A stretch of 64,000 bases of DNA from Augochlora pura (lineage: Eukaryota; Arthropoda; Insecta; Hymenoptera; Halictidae): the NCBI RefSeq assembly GCF_028453695.1, contig NC_135774.1, forward strand, positions 10,974,001-11,038,000. Direction: 5' to 3'. The position numbers were made by a program, and so were the translations under genes. Every line of letters begins with the position of its first letter. The first letter of the stretch is position 1. The notes under the pieces were generated by a model. It did not search any database, was not told the origin of the DNA, and saw only the letters and a list, made by a program, of their open reading frames with translations. This document shows, piece by piece, positions 1 to 11,240 of this stretch.

Positions 1-640
1 AAAAACGCGATTTGGTAAAAGACAATCTTTAAAACGGGAGAAGATTGGAAAGGGTTGTTAAAAGAAGAAGAAAAGAACTACATGGGGCTAGAACAGACTA
101 CAGAAATTATGCAATAGATGTGGAGCTTAAGTGAAGGAAATGTGATTGTATAAAATAGTATGGTTAAAATGACAGCAGACTGCAAAGGGTTAATAAAATA
201 AGAAAAAAAGAACTGTACTCTAGTAGAGCAAGGTACAAAAATCACACAATAAGCCTAAGGCTTGAGTAAAGAAAATGTGATGGTATAAGGATAGTATCCC
301 TAAAAAGGCAGAAGGGGAAAAAGGGTTAATAAGATAAAAATAGAACAACCCTCTACTAGAGAACATCACAGCAACTACACAATAGGTTTAAATGAAGAAA
401 ATGCAATTCGGTAAAACAGTACCCTTAGGAAGACAGCAAATTGCAAATTGTTAATAAAATAACAAAAAAGCGCTCCACTCTACTAGATCACTCTACAAGA
501 ATTATACAATAATCATAGAGCCTAGACGAAGAAAAAGCAATTGTACAACACACTACTCCCAGAAGATCAACAAAGTGCAAAGGAATAACACAATAAGAAC
601 CCGGAACTACCAACGACTGCGCTAAAAAAGAACTAAACGA
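1..640. repeat. Degenerate tandem array, ~133-bp unit, about five copies
   Basis: A recurring block (AGGGTTAATAAAATAAGAAA-like) appears near 51, 186, 322, 447 and 581, giving spacings of about 135, 136, 125 and 134 bp. Each block is followed at similar offsets by a CTCTACTAGA-like segment, a segment resembling ACACAATA and a GAAGAAAATGTGATT-like segment. The units differ from each other substantially, so the array is old. The + strand is strongly purine-rich. The array probably continues left of the window. No open frame of note lies in it. Confidence 0.75.
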
Positions 641-1391
641 TGTGAAAGACACGAAGACGGAACAGAATAAAACATTTACAAAGAGACGGGGTTAATAACG
701 CGACTAATAGCAAGCGAAACCCGATGAACAGGTCTGATGAACGGCTCGCGGCAGGACGGCTCAGCGGCAGCTGTCGAAGAATTGAACTTAATAACGCGGG
801 CAAATCAGGAAACGATGTTTCCCAAGTCCTCGTAACCCTCTCTCCCCACTCAATTTCAGCAACAACAACCGCCGTTTGATCACCCCTGAGCTGCTTAAAC
901 GAGTCCCCTTCACAGAATAATGGCGGAAAGTGAATCCGGGGCTACAACGGTTGCGGCGCCCGGTGTCTCGCTTTAACTCCTGGGCGAATTTAATCCCGCG
1001 GTTTTTACCGTCCGTCTCATGCATATTTCAATAATTTCGTGCGTCGCTCGTTGATACCCGGCTACCCGCGCGAGAAAGCGCGCGCGCGTTTCACGCTCGC
1101 GCCCACGCGTATGCCTGGAAATCTGGCAAATGTTCTTTTGTAAATTAACGAAACCGTTTCATCGGCGGATGCTCCTCGCGGACGCCGTACCCGGTGGATG
1201 GTCGAAGAGGGAGAAATTGGAGGGAGGAGGGGGGGGGGGGCAGAGAAAAAAACCGGTTTCGCCGGCAAATACTTGTTTCCCATTTTTAAACGACCCTTTT
1301 TTTCGCAGTCAAAGTTCGATAAACGCGATATTAGGTTACGACGGATCGCCGTACGCCCGTTTGATCTTCCGCAGGAAATTTCCATTCGATG

Positions 1392-1393
<2 letters not shown>
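641..1393. other. Non-coding GC-rising segment, no gene seen
   Basis: Composition rises from the AT-rich array into CpG-rich DNA. Open frames here occur on both strands over the same bases and run into the GA tract, which is expected of chance frames. A run of 12 G lies at 1229-1240 inside a purine-rich stretch. I recognise no gene. Confidence 0.6.

Positions 1394-1431
<38 letters not shown>
1394..1431. repeat. (GA)n microsatellite
   Basis: Uninterrupted AG dinucleotides, about 19 units. It produces Arg-Glu or Ser-Leu runs in the overlapping frames, which should not be read as protein. Confidence 0.95.
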
Positions 1432-1433
<2 letters not shown>

Positions 1434-1549
1434 CCGTGGCCGCGCCGCGAAACGGCCCTGGTCCACGGGAATTCCGGTACTGTTTCGTTTTAAAATGTAA
1501 TTACGATAGAAATAGGAGATATTGTTTGTCTTTCGGATAGAGGGACGAA

Positions 1550-1563
1550 GGGGGGGGGGGGGG
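1550..1563 (+). repeat. G14 homopolymer
   Basis: An unbroken run of 14 G followed by GA-rich DNA. Its exact length is prone to sequencing and assembly error. Confidence 0.9.
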
Positions 1564-2035
1564 AGAGTGGGCGTTCGCGGGGGATGGAGCGGGGATCACC
1601 GTCGACGACGCCGTCGCGGATAAAGTAGACAAAGTCCGCCTATTTGTTCCTTTGTGGCCGTCGAGGTAACTGGATACGCGGTTAAATAATAAAGGAGCCA
1701 GAAGTCGTGGCGCTAATTAACAGTACCTTTGCGTCCCCCGCTAATTGCACTTCACTTTGTTATATTACATTTTAAGTGGGCCCGCGCGCTGAGAATTACG
1801 CGGCCGCTCATGCGTTGTTACGGTCATTTGCATAATGAACGAATGCCTGTCGTTAATTAGACTCATAATCGCGGGAACAGGCCGCCGCCGACTACGCGCT
1901 AATGCATCAAATAATGCGACGGGAATATTTTTCTTGTAACTGATAGCCGGGACGCGAGGGGAGCCGAGATCGAGTTGACGGAGCCAGGCTGATGACGCTC
2001 GGTGCCATTGTCGGAGAGCGCATCAACGTGGTATG
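1564..2035. other. Candidate conserved non-coding block with octamer motif
   Basis: Mixed GC/AT DNA with no coherent frame. It holds an ATTTGCAT octamer at 1826-1833 followed by TAATGA, and several TAAT/ATTA cores (for example GTTAATTAGACTCATAAT near 1851). These are typical of POU and homeodomain binding sites, but such short motifs are common by chance. The regulatory role is an inference. Confidence 0.3.
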
Positions 2036-2287
2036 TTAACCCTTTGCACTTGAAACCATTTCAGCTGCGAATCTAAAATAATTATTCTAACCTCTAGTAA
2101 TTATTCCATTTTATAGAACAAAATTCATTCTAAGCATTTGAAATTGAATCTCGTGATTCATATAACAGCTACGTTTACAACAATTTTTTAAATCTAAGCT
2201 CTCGCGGTATCTGTAAAAGCAATTTTGAAACGTGTTACAACAATTTTAATGGCGCAGCAGAATCGCCACTCGAGTGCAAAGGGTTAA
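2036..2287 (+). mobile_element. Family B TTAA MITE (copy B1)
   Basis: TTAA is present at both ends (2036-2039 and 2284-2287), and the element is 252 bp long including both. The termini are inverted repeats: TTAACCCTTTGCACT at the left, and its exact reverse complement at the right. The interior is AT-rich with no frame of note. It matches the element at 37932-38175 in the same orientation along most of its length, including a 3' segment reading GCCACTCGAGTGCAAAGGG in both. TTAA target duplication plus a terminal CCC is the hallmark of piggyBac-superfamily elements. Confidence 0.9.
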
Positions 2288-3619
2288 ACGATCTTTCATG
2301 GATAAAGATTGATTCTCGAGTTTTTCCGTGCGAGAAATTCGCTTTGGAGATTAGTGATACGAGCGTGTTACCATTCTCTTTGCTAATTGTGATTGGTAGA
2401 AGGAAAAGTTCGCGCATCAACTGCAAAATAGAAAGGCAGAATTGAAATTTAGACGACGGACTTTGTGCAACTGCGAGCAAATTCACCGGAGAACGTTTGA
2501 AATAGCGGTGGTCTGATTTTAGACTTGCTGAAACTATTTCTGGGAGAAAGAAGTTTTGCTTCGACTCCTGTTGATGCGGAGAATCTGCATCCTTCATACA
2601 AAACCGCAGTCTCGTTATTACTTATATTTTTAGTCTCTGATATTTTTGAATTCTTTTTAGCTTTCTGCTGCTTTAAACTTCGTGTACTCATTGATGTTAC
2701 GAATGCATGAAATCTGCTGTTCGAAAGTTCGAATGATAAAAGTTCAATTTTAAGTAATTGTTTTAAGTATTCGTTATTTAAATAAACTGTTTAATTCCGC
2801 GGTTATCATTGTTTAATCCGTGTATTAACAGTGCCGTAATTGTAACAATGTAATCTTCGATAAGACTTGGTTTGAGTTACTCTAGTAAAAGTGCTTGAAA
2901 AATTAGTTTTATTGTAAATAAAATAAATAAATTCTTTAAAATAAAAATAATTATTAAAAATAATATACGAAACGCGTCATTTTCCTTTTAAATAATTACG
3001 TAAATAAGAATTGTCAAACGTCTGACAAGTTATAGATATTTTTCAACACAAGCGCACTGTTTACGACAATTTAAGTTTCGAGAAAGCTATAGGGAGAGTG
3101 CTTGAAGCTACGACGCTTCAATTTATTCAGTCAATTCTTATAAAGAACGCGCAAAGCATGTTGCTTGCTCTCCACAAATATTTGTGCACATTTGGTAAAG
3201 AGTGTTGCACGTTGCGTGGGCCACGATTCGCGGTTGTACACTCGAAATTGATTTCTCTTGAGTCGCGTAACAGTTTGCCTGCTATTATTGTACGGGTTGC
3301 ATAACTAATGTTAATGGAACAGGAATATTTACCTTCGTTCTTAAAAGCAAAAGGGAATCAGTAAATAATATGGATGTTAATTGGCAGCGCTCTATTTGTC
3401 TTTCATTATCAAACAAATTAACTCGGCACTTGTAACAATCTCTCGGGACACGGAATTTATTTACGCGTTGTAAAATTCGGCGCGATGCGGCCGGTCTCAG
3501 GTAATGCTTGATTAGAGAAATTGTTCGAGTCTCGATTGTGGCAGACTCTTGCGTCGTTTACTATGTTAGATGACACGTCCATCTTGAAATTAGAATAGAA
3601 GTTGTCACTACTTTTATTT
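2288..3619. other. AT-rich DNA, no gene seen
   Basis: Low GC with frequent stops in all frames. The small frames at about 2235-2710 overlap on both strands and partly enter the MITE. Nothing coding or structural is recognisable. Confidence 0.6.
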
Positions 3620-3763
3620 GAGCAGAATGAATATTTTTTATATGAGTAAAATTCATTTCTTTTTTTTGAGTAAAATTCATTTCTTTTATTTGAGTAAAAT
3701 ACATCGCTTTTATTTGAGTAAAATTCATTTATTTTATTTGACCAAAATACTTTTCTTTCGCGT
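3620..3763 (+). repeat. 24-bp minisatellite, six copies
   Basis: Units begin GAGTAAAATTCATTTCTTTT at 3644, 3668, 3692 and 3716, with diverged flanking copies at 3620 and 3740. The spacing is exactly 24 bp. Because 24 is a multiple of three, the array stays open and yields an 8-residue repeating peptide of the type LSKIHFFY. That is a by-product of the period, not evidence of a gene. Confidence 0.9.
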
Positions 3764-4838
3764 GAACAATACTTTTCTTTTAAATTGGCAATCTTTCATT
3801 TGGACCTTGCTGCTTTTTAACTCAGAAATTTAAAAATTTTAGTTAACAAAGACATTCGTGTTGCACGTTATTCTAACTTAACGAATGCGCAGTATTCTCA
3901 TGACTCCTGTTATGTCAGACATTAATACATAAATTTAAATGTCGCTATTCTTATTTTAGCATTAATTACGTTCAACCAAGACAGCAAAAATTAAATAAAA
4001 CAAAAATTTATCAAACCGTCCTTAGTTTACTTCTAATTCTCACAACTTCAGACATAAATCTATGAACCGAAATCCTCCCATCTTAACTTCTTTTAACAAC
4101 ATTTGCAAAATAGAGCGAGAAGTACGAAAAGTATGAATTTCCAAACACGCCGCTGTCATTCCGACGATCTAAAATAACAGCTCGATCATCGTCCGTAATG
4201 GGAAGTTCAGAAATTCCGTGTGAGAAGTAGTTAAAGTGGTACAGGCGGGGGCGACGGTATTGTATCAGATGAGCTGTCGGAGGCGATAATTTTCCATGTG
4301 AAAAGAGTCGCGTTCTGGTGCCGGGCCGTGTGCAGGTTGCCTGCGTTTTTCCGCCCGCGCTAACTAGTATGCAAAAAAGCCTTGTCGCAATAAAGGTGTG
4401 AAGGAAGCAAAACTTCCGTGAAAATCGCGACGCGGAGGATAATGTATACCAAGCGGCTCTATCGGCTCCTGTCCGACGCTATCTTCGCGTCGCCGATGTT
4501 TCCCGGCGCGCCCTCTGTCCGCCTATGGCAGAGGAGTAGGAGGAGGAGAAGAGGGGGAGGGGGGGTTGGGGGCATCGGGGGAGCCTCCGGACCTCAAATG
4601 ACTCACGCAAAAGTAAATTATACATTGAAAGGGTTTAATATAATGAAACGCTCCATATGCATGAGAGAGGCCAGCCTGCCGCTTTGCACAACCACGTCCC
4701 ATACGGTGCCCGCGCCGCGTTTCTCTGCGTGCCACTGACGTATCGTGAGTTCGATGAGCCCAGATCGAACGTCTCTACGAGCAGAATAATGGCGCTTGCA
4801 CGCCGACGGGTTGAAAAAAAAAACATACACACGCTCGC
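3764..4838. other. AT-rich to GC-rich transition, no gene seen
   Basis: AT-rich to about 4140, then CpG-rich from about 4230 with a purine-rich stretch of GGA/AGG triplets at 4530-4570. Overlapping frames on both strands are low in complexity. No gene is recognised. Confidence 0.55.
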
Positions 4839-4928
4839 ACACACACACATACACACACACACACGTGCACGGAGGAGAGCCAGCCAGAAAAAGTGAGAGA
4901 GAGAGAGAGAGAGGGAGAGAGTGAGAAG
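4839..4928. repeat. Compound (CA)n - (GA)n microsatellite
   Basis: An imperfect (AC)n tract at 4839-4864 is followed after about 30 bp by a (GA)n tract at 4895-4928 interrupted by GGG and GTG. Confidence 0.9.
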
Positions 4929-5329
4929 AGGAGCGACCCGTAATTTAGTCTCTATAACCAAAGCGGTCGTCGCGCGTTCGCTATATTGCCGGTGACGCGA
5001 TTCCTTCCCTTTCTTTTTGCAAATTTCCAACCCTCCCCGAAAGCTTCGCGTGTGTCCTGCCGTTTTCCCGATCGATTATCATCGTAAATGCGACAACAAC
5101 CGACAGTGAGTTGATCGAATCGTACGGCAACCAGATTGGAGAATCGCCGAGGTAGGCGGATAATACAATTTTGGTGTATTATAATCGCGGTGGACAGTCG
5201 CAATCGATTATAAATAATTGTATCAGATGGCGGAGTTAAGAACGAGTACGGAAAACTTGCTGGTTCGATTATTATTGGCGGATCGACGATCTTTGTGCAT
5301 TTATGGCATGTGTGGATTTTTTAAATATT
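4929..5329. other. Non-coding block, no gene seen
   Basis: Moderately GC-rich DNA containing TATTATAATCGCGG-like stretches. It has only chance frames on the minus strand. It grades into the AT-rich array that follows. Confidence 0.5.
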
Positions 5330-6720
5330 TTTAGAAACACAGGTGATTCAGGAATTTACTAATTGAAATTTCTCAAAATAGTTGATATAATTTTACGAGT
5401 TGAATTCGCTAGCAATGAATAAACATTTCAGTTTTTAGAAATATAGATGTCTTACTAATTTTGAAATTATATTTTGTTGAAACTGTATATTTAATAAAGG
5501 AGTATACTTCATTTTTGCAGTAAGTAGAATTAACTAGCAATAGGTTGACACTTTCCAGTCAGTATTCAGATATCTCACTAATAGTAAGTAGTAGATATCT
5601 CACTAATTTTGTTGAAGTTATATGCTCGTTATCAAAAGTAATTCGTCAATTGTTATAACAAATAGAATTAGCTGGCATTTACTCTTTATGATTAGTTTTC
5701 CAAAGTACAGAAGTATTGCTAGATTTGATATACAATTTCATTGAAACTATTTCGTTATATTCAGTAGAATTAGTTGGCAATGGACAGACACTTTTAATGT
5801 CATTTTCCTCAAAAACTGATATCTTAAACAATTTAGTATTTCTTTTTCTCAATACTATACATTGTTTCTTGCTATATATTGTTCCTTCGCTTTCTTCCAT
5901 CTTCAGTAGAGTGAGTATAAATATATCTCAGTCTTAATGAATTTTATTATGACTACTAGACTGTATATTTTAGGCACTATAGATTTTAGGAAATTTAGAA
6001 ACATTGCCGAATTATTTTTAAACTATTATAGCTACTAGAAAAAGAAATATTTTCACATTATATTTTTATATTGCAATTAATGTACGAAATTCTTTTTTCG
6101 CATGAAACTCAGCAATCTAGTAATTACATATTTTCCCTGACCAAACGCTGATTTAATTTTGCCGAAAGTAGAATTAAACAGCTATGGTCAGACGCTGCGC
6201 TAGGTTTTTAAAGACAGAAATGTCTCACAAATTTTAATGCTCAATATCTTGGAGCTACAAATTTTACAGGATTTACATACTTCTGACCCATTTTCTTCAT
6301 AAGTTCATAGACTTACGAATAGTCACCTTCAATCAGCTGTTTCGATGTTTAGTAGTCTTTCATACTTAATTCCATCCAAAATATACAATATACTCTTCGC
6401 GAATAATACTCAATTTAATTTAATTGCCAGGAGAATTATCCAGTAATGGTCAGACACTTCAGCGAATTTTCAATCACACAAGTGCTTCATAAATATTAAT
6501 GTTCAATTTCGTTGAAACTATATGCTTTTCATCAAACAAGATTCGTGTATTATCGTCATAAGTAGAATTAACCAGCACTGGTCGGACGCTGCGATAAACG
6601 TTCAAAACTCAGGATATTTTACGAATTAACAAACTTCACGGTTATACAAAATGTTGGTTTATATTCCGTGTACCATTTAATATGCTATTTATAATTCATC
6701 CAGAGTATAAACACAGGTCG
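5330..6720. repeat. Degenerate ~130-bp tandem array, site 1
   Basis: A motif like AGTAGAATTAACTAGCAATG followed by GTCAGACACTT recurs at about 5404, 5526, 5664, 5763, 6168, 6430 and 6563. Most spacings are near 130 bp or multiples of it (405 is about three units, 262 about two). A second motif (ATGTCTCACAAATTTT then GTTGAAACTATATGC) recurs between them, for example near 5444, 5590, 6226 and 6480. The same family occurs at 14830-15260. Copies are diverged and the array is not coding. Confidence 0.75.
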
Positions 6721-6849
6721 AAGACAATAAATATTTGCGCTTGATTATGTAATAAATCTTGTACAAATGTAAAGACAAAATGAAATGCGATAAATTCTCT
6801 GTGTTGAGACTTAAATGCAACTTAAATTCAAATGAAATAAAATACTTTT

Positions 6850-6970
6850 ACAATTTATAACAATTTACTAAATTGCTGCAAGAGTTGCTATCACAACAAT
6901 TTACTAAATCACTATAACTTTTGTTATAACAACTTATTAACTTACTATAACATTCTCTATTACAAAAATT
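6850..6970 (+). repeat. ~35-bp tandem repeat, three copies
   Basis: ACAATTTACTAAAT-type segments start near 6860, 6896 and 6930, each followed by a similar GTTGCTATCACAA or TTGTTATAACAA segment. The period is about 35 bp. Confidence 0.7.
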
Positions 6971-7261
6971 TCTTATTGTATATAGATTCATAAAAATCCA
7001 TAGTCCAATAGACTAAAAATAAAAATAAAACTTTCCACAGCTTCGCGAGTAAACTAACAATGTCCGCTCGATTCCTTCAATTAATATCGCGAAAGTGAAC
7101 GGCACAATTTAGCAGTGAATCGGTGGAGCCGATACGGTTCCGGTGACAGGCCGTCACCTGATCACCTGGGCGCCGAGATTAATTCATAGAATCGCATCGA
7201 ATGGGCCTGCGAAGATAATCTTAGCGAGCACGGGGCGTGAGGTAATAGGCTGAAGGTGGCC
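6971..7261. other. AT-rich to GC-rich transition, no gene seen
   Basis: From about 7060 the composition becomes mixed, with CCGTCACCTGATCACCTGGG-type sequence. No frame or structural RNA is recognised. Confidence 0.4.
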
Positions 7262-7277
7262 GGGGGGGGGGGGGGGG
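7262..7277 (+). repeat. G16 homopolymer
   Basis: Sixteen consecutive G followed by CGGGGG. The tract sits inside a 144-codon frame that is glycine-rich only because of it. Confidence 0.9.
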
Positions 7278-7490
7278 CGGGGGTGAAGGTAGGCAGGAAA
7301 ATCCCAGGTAGGGGAAATGAATGCGATATCGGCGAAATTATTTTCGATCTCCCGCGCCAGTTCGTCCGGAATCGTTCAACGGAACGGACGGCGAATGGAC
7401 CTGACGGTACTTACGGTGAGAAAGGGTGCGCGATCGGGAAGAATGGAGTGAGAAGAAAAGGGGGTGAGAAAGCGGAATGCAGCCTGCCTG

Positions 7491-7576
7491 GAGAGAGAGA
7501 GAGAGAGAGAGAGAGAACGAGAGGGAGAAAGAGAGAAAGAGCGAGAGGAGGAGATAGAGTAGGAGAAAGAGAGAGA
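7491..7576 (+). repeat. (GA)n microsatellite
   Basis: Pure GA at 7491-7516, then imperfect GA-rich purine tract to about 7576. It accounts for the RERERE run in the overlapping frame, which I do not regard as a gene. Confidence 0.9.
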
Positions 7577-9046
7577 ACGCCGTGGGCGGTTGCGAACGAT
7601 ACTACGGTAGGGTCGAGGGTGTGCGGGGGCGGCTTAGTCGCACGGGGGAAGAGCGGAAAGCATCAAAAGCAATGTTTGGTGGCGCTATAATGAAATGAAT
7701 TTATGCAGAGCCGTAATGCCTGAATATTTAGCAACCCTCTTCTGGTTCTGTTCCTGGCCAGACCGTCACCCTAGCCTCTATACCGTATTCGAATTAAATT
7801 CGACCACTGGACCTCCATTACAAGCATTGAAACGACCTCGGCCGTGGTAACGGGATACTTTTGCATGAAATATTTTGCACACGATCCCATTCCGTGATAC
7901 TGTCTTGCTCTCCGGGGGTTGACGAAGCGCCGTAAACCGACGGTTTCTAGTTCTCCGCGGAACTTTCACCCTTTGACTACCGTCACGCCTCGTTTGCCGA
8001 AATGACACCGAAATCGCGACTGTTTTACGCCAGAAAATTGCCCGGCTCGCCTTTCACCTGCTTAGCCCCCTCGCGCTCTGACTGCGAGACGGATTCCTCG
8101 CAAATATTTGACAAACATCGATGAACCATTCTGTCCTTTTTTGTCGTAGCGAGTTATATTTGTTAGCGTTTGTCATTTGGCTCTTACTTGTCTTCTTTTA
8201 CAGTTATTGTTAAACTGATATTATGAATTTATGACAAAAATAGGTGGAAAGAACGCAGAAAAGTGAAAAGATTAAAGGAAGGTATGTTGACGTGTTATTT
8301 TTAACCTATCAATATTGTTAGCAGTTAAATAAAACTTCTCATGTGTTACTGTGTTAATAGTTAACGCAAATAATTTGTATTTGCATAAAAATTCATTGTC
8401 TAGTTAATATTTTCTATTCTGACTTTGTAATATGAACTTAAAAAATATTCTCTTTATTTTTGGCATATAGTTTAACTTTTACACATTTATACAGAAAACT
8501 TGGATAGCACAATTTCAGAATTTGATACTTTTCATATTGTTTTGGGCCTCCTAGAAATTTTAATGCTACGAGTCTAAATGTTGAGTTTCTACTAGAAATT
8601 TTAAACTAGTCACGTCAGTATTTAATTTTGTGATTAAATAAATCGTTCACGATTGAAGCAATTTATAAACATATTGACAATATTTAACATCAGATTGATG
8701 GTGCACTAACGTCAGCTGCTTTTTATTATTTAGTATAAGTAACGTTATAAAAGTAATAATATTTGTCCCAAGCGACAAGTTGTGTCGCATATAATAAACT
8801 TTTCGCAAGTGTATCTTTGCAATCTCAATAGTCATAAATTAAAAATTTGGAACTTGTCACCTAGACAGATCCCAGGAAATAGTATTATTCAAGAGGAGTT
8901 TAGTATTCGAGAAATGAAAGGATACTGCACCGACGCTTTCGCAGTTTCACACCGCAGTCGTGTGGCGCCAGTAGCCAGGTGCATCTTTCCTATGTATAGA
9001 ACATCATCGCTTACCTAACTATCTCTGATTCATCATTATATAAAAT
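7577..9046. other. No gene seen: GC-rich to 8100, AT-rich after
   Basis: The 7577-8100 part is CpG-rich with short frames on both strands. From 8100 the sequence is AT-rich with dense stops. No repeat unit, RNA gene or exon is recognised. Confidence 0.5.
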
Positions 9047-9312
9047 ACTTTTTAATTGTTTTGTGTTACTTGTACACCCTATGTTGTAATCGCTGCTTAA
9101 GAATTTTTCTGTATAAAGATATTAATATTGTTACAAGCCTTTAATCTTCAAATATTTTATAACATGCTTTTCTGATTGATTATTATATCGAAGTACACTT
9201 TTTAACTATCTTATGTTATTTATACCTTTTATGCTGTAACCATTGCTTATGAATTTTTTTGTATAAATATATAAATATCGTTACAAACCTTTAATCTTCC
9301 TGTATTTTATAA
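9047..9312 (+). repeat. Two-copy tandem duplication, 150-bp unit
   Basis: Copy 1 begins ACTTTTTAATTGTTTTGTGT at 9047. Copy 2 begins ACTTTTTAACTATCTTATGT at 9197. Both continue through a GTTGTAATCGCTGCTT-like segment and a GTTACAAGCCTTTAATCTTC-like segment and end with TATTTTATAACA. They are clearly homologous but diverged. Confidence 0.85.
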
Positions 9313-10470
9313 CACGTTCCCAAATTTGTTACGTTCAATAAACGAAGACGGAAATGAATGTTTAAAACTGTCCAAACAGTTCCTCGACTCGCTGACACTT
9401 TAAAGTTGCATAATACACCACTTTATATCTATTTCATTACCGGTGTCATTACTATAGGGATACAATCAATACCTGTAAATCTACATTAATAGAATTCAAT
9501 ATATCGGCTTGATGCAAAAGTAATGGGAATATTGGCGTTACCTCAATATTATCAACTACCTAAATGAAACCAAGGCCGGAAATGTCAATACAATAACTTC
9601 AGCTGTCTCCAACAACCATTTGCTATAATCTGACCAGCACTAAATGCATCTCGACGGTGTTTCTGTATTCTCGAAGTCGTTGATGCTGGATTTAATTTAA
9701 TTGAAAGCTTTCGAAGTCGTTCGATAGCACAAGATATACCTTACAATAATACACGCTTTCTTGGACTTGTTTTCGTCAGTTTTCTATTTACAGAATATAC
9801 ATTGTTAGAAAATAAAGCACTGTATTGCTTCAATTTTCTTTAATCGTTGCCAGGTAATTATTTAATATTACAGTTTTTAATATTACAGTCTTTAATATAA
9901 CAGTGATTAGAAATTATATTAGTTTTACTTTTATTTAGGTTAGGTTATATATTATTATATTATTATATATTCGGTTTTTATATTAATTTACTTTATTATA
10001 GAATTTATATATATTTATATTTCCTTAGAATGTCAATGCAGTTTCTATTAATCGTATAGCTAAATTTACTTTAATACTAAAAGTATCGAGCATTAAAGAT
10101 GGCAGTATCTTGGTATATAACAATAAAAGGACTCTTAATTTCGACGTCAACATTAATATTTAATTTAGAATTTAGAAATTCATTCAATCATTTCCTATGA
10201 AAGAATTTTTATAGTTCCAACAACGTTAAAACAAGAAATATGAAATCACCAAAATTTTCCAATTAATACCTCAATCTTTATAATATTATAATTTTGATAT
10301 TATAATATCAAGCAATCAACAAAAAGAAAATAAATAAAATAGTTGCATTTCTCCCTTGAAATCGAGTAGTTTTCGCATTTAACATTTCTCTAAAAAATAT
10401 CTTGTTTTGTGGGTTATTTAGAACATGTCTAACGAACGTACAGCATATTGTTATAGCAAATTCCGAAATA
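9313..10470. other. AT-rich DNA, no gene seen
   Basis: Very AT-rich, with imperfect TTA/ATT simple sequence near 9950-9990 and two TTAGG units near 9937. No credible frame, exon or RNA was found. Confidence 0.55.
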
Positions 10471-11240
10471 AGGTAAGTGAAATATTGTACCGTGGAAAGG
10501 GTCGAGGCCAGTGTAAGAAACAAAACGAGCGAAAACTGGAATCGGTCAATTAAGCGGTCCGAGCACGCGTCCCCAGTTAGCAGGCGCGCACGAATCGCCG
10601 CGCATAATCAAAGCGTCGAAATTATTACGCGACACTGGAAATGCCAGAAGTGTCCAGACACGCCCGAGGAGCCGGCAGGATGGTCCGAATTCAATGGCAG
10701 TGCCTTGGACAACAACGCTCCGGCGTCTCCTTACCTCCCGGGGGCTAGTGAGAAACCGAAGGAACTCGAGGCAGCCGGTTAAGGTCCTGGACGCCGTTGG
10801 AACTCCATTATTACTCGCCAATTAGCCATGATTAAAATATTTCGGCATATCGCGTGCATTCGGAATATTAATAGACATATGGGCGTCCCCTGGGAACGAC
10901 GATTATATGGAAATGATCGGCTCGAACGGCGGGGGAGGGGGTGGCGGAGGGGAGCAAAACGATCGAGCGCGAAGACGACCGTTCGCGAGTATTTTCTTCG
11001 TTGATTAAATAATACTCGGCCGGGCGATAATGACTTATTTATTACGCCAATCACGCCCCGTGTATTAGCTATGGTAAACACGGACGGGCATCGGTCTGGT
11101 CACCGTAAATTCCCGCGAAAATTACCCAGACCGTCGATGTTAATTGCATATTTATACGGCCGGTTAGCCGGCGATGCGAGTCGATTTTATGGCCCAGGGT
11201 AGAACGTTGCGGATCCAAAAAAAAAGTATTGACATTGTTA
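10471..11240. other. GC-rich island, candidate conserved non-coding block
   Basis: A sharp change from AT-rich flanks to CpG-rich DNA. Three short frames on opposite strands overlap, so none is preferred. High complexity within an AT-rich setting suggests constraint, but this cannot be shown from one sequence. Confidence 0.35.

Noticed and set aside
7256..7690. 144-codon frame with GGGGG and RERERE runs
   Set aside because: It is dominated by the G16 and GA tracts, its first codon is not ATG, and no conserved sequence lies outside them.
9937..9949. Possible telomeric TTAGG repeats
   Set aside because: Only two units are present, which is within chance for AT-rich DNA. The CCTAACCC near 50850 is likewise isolated.
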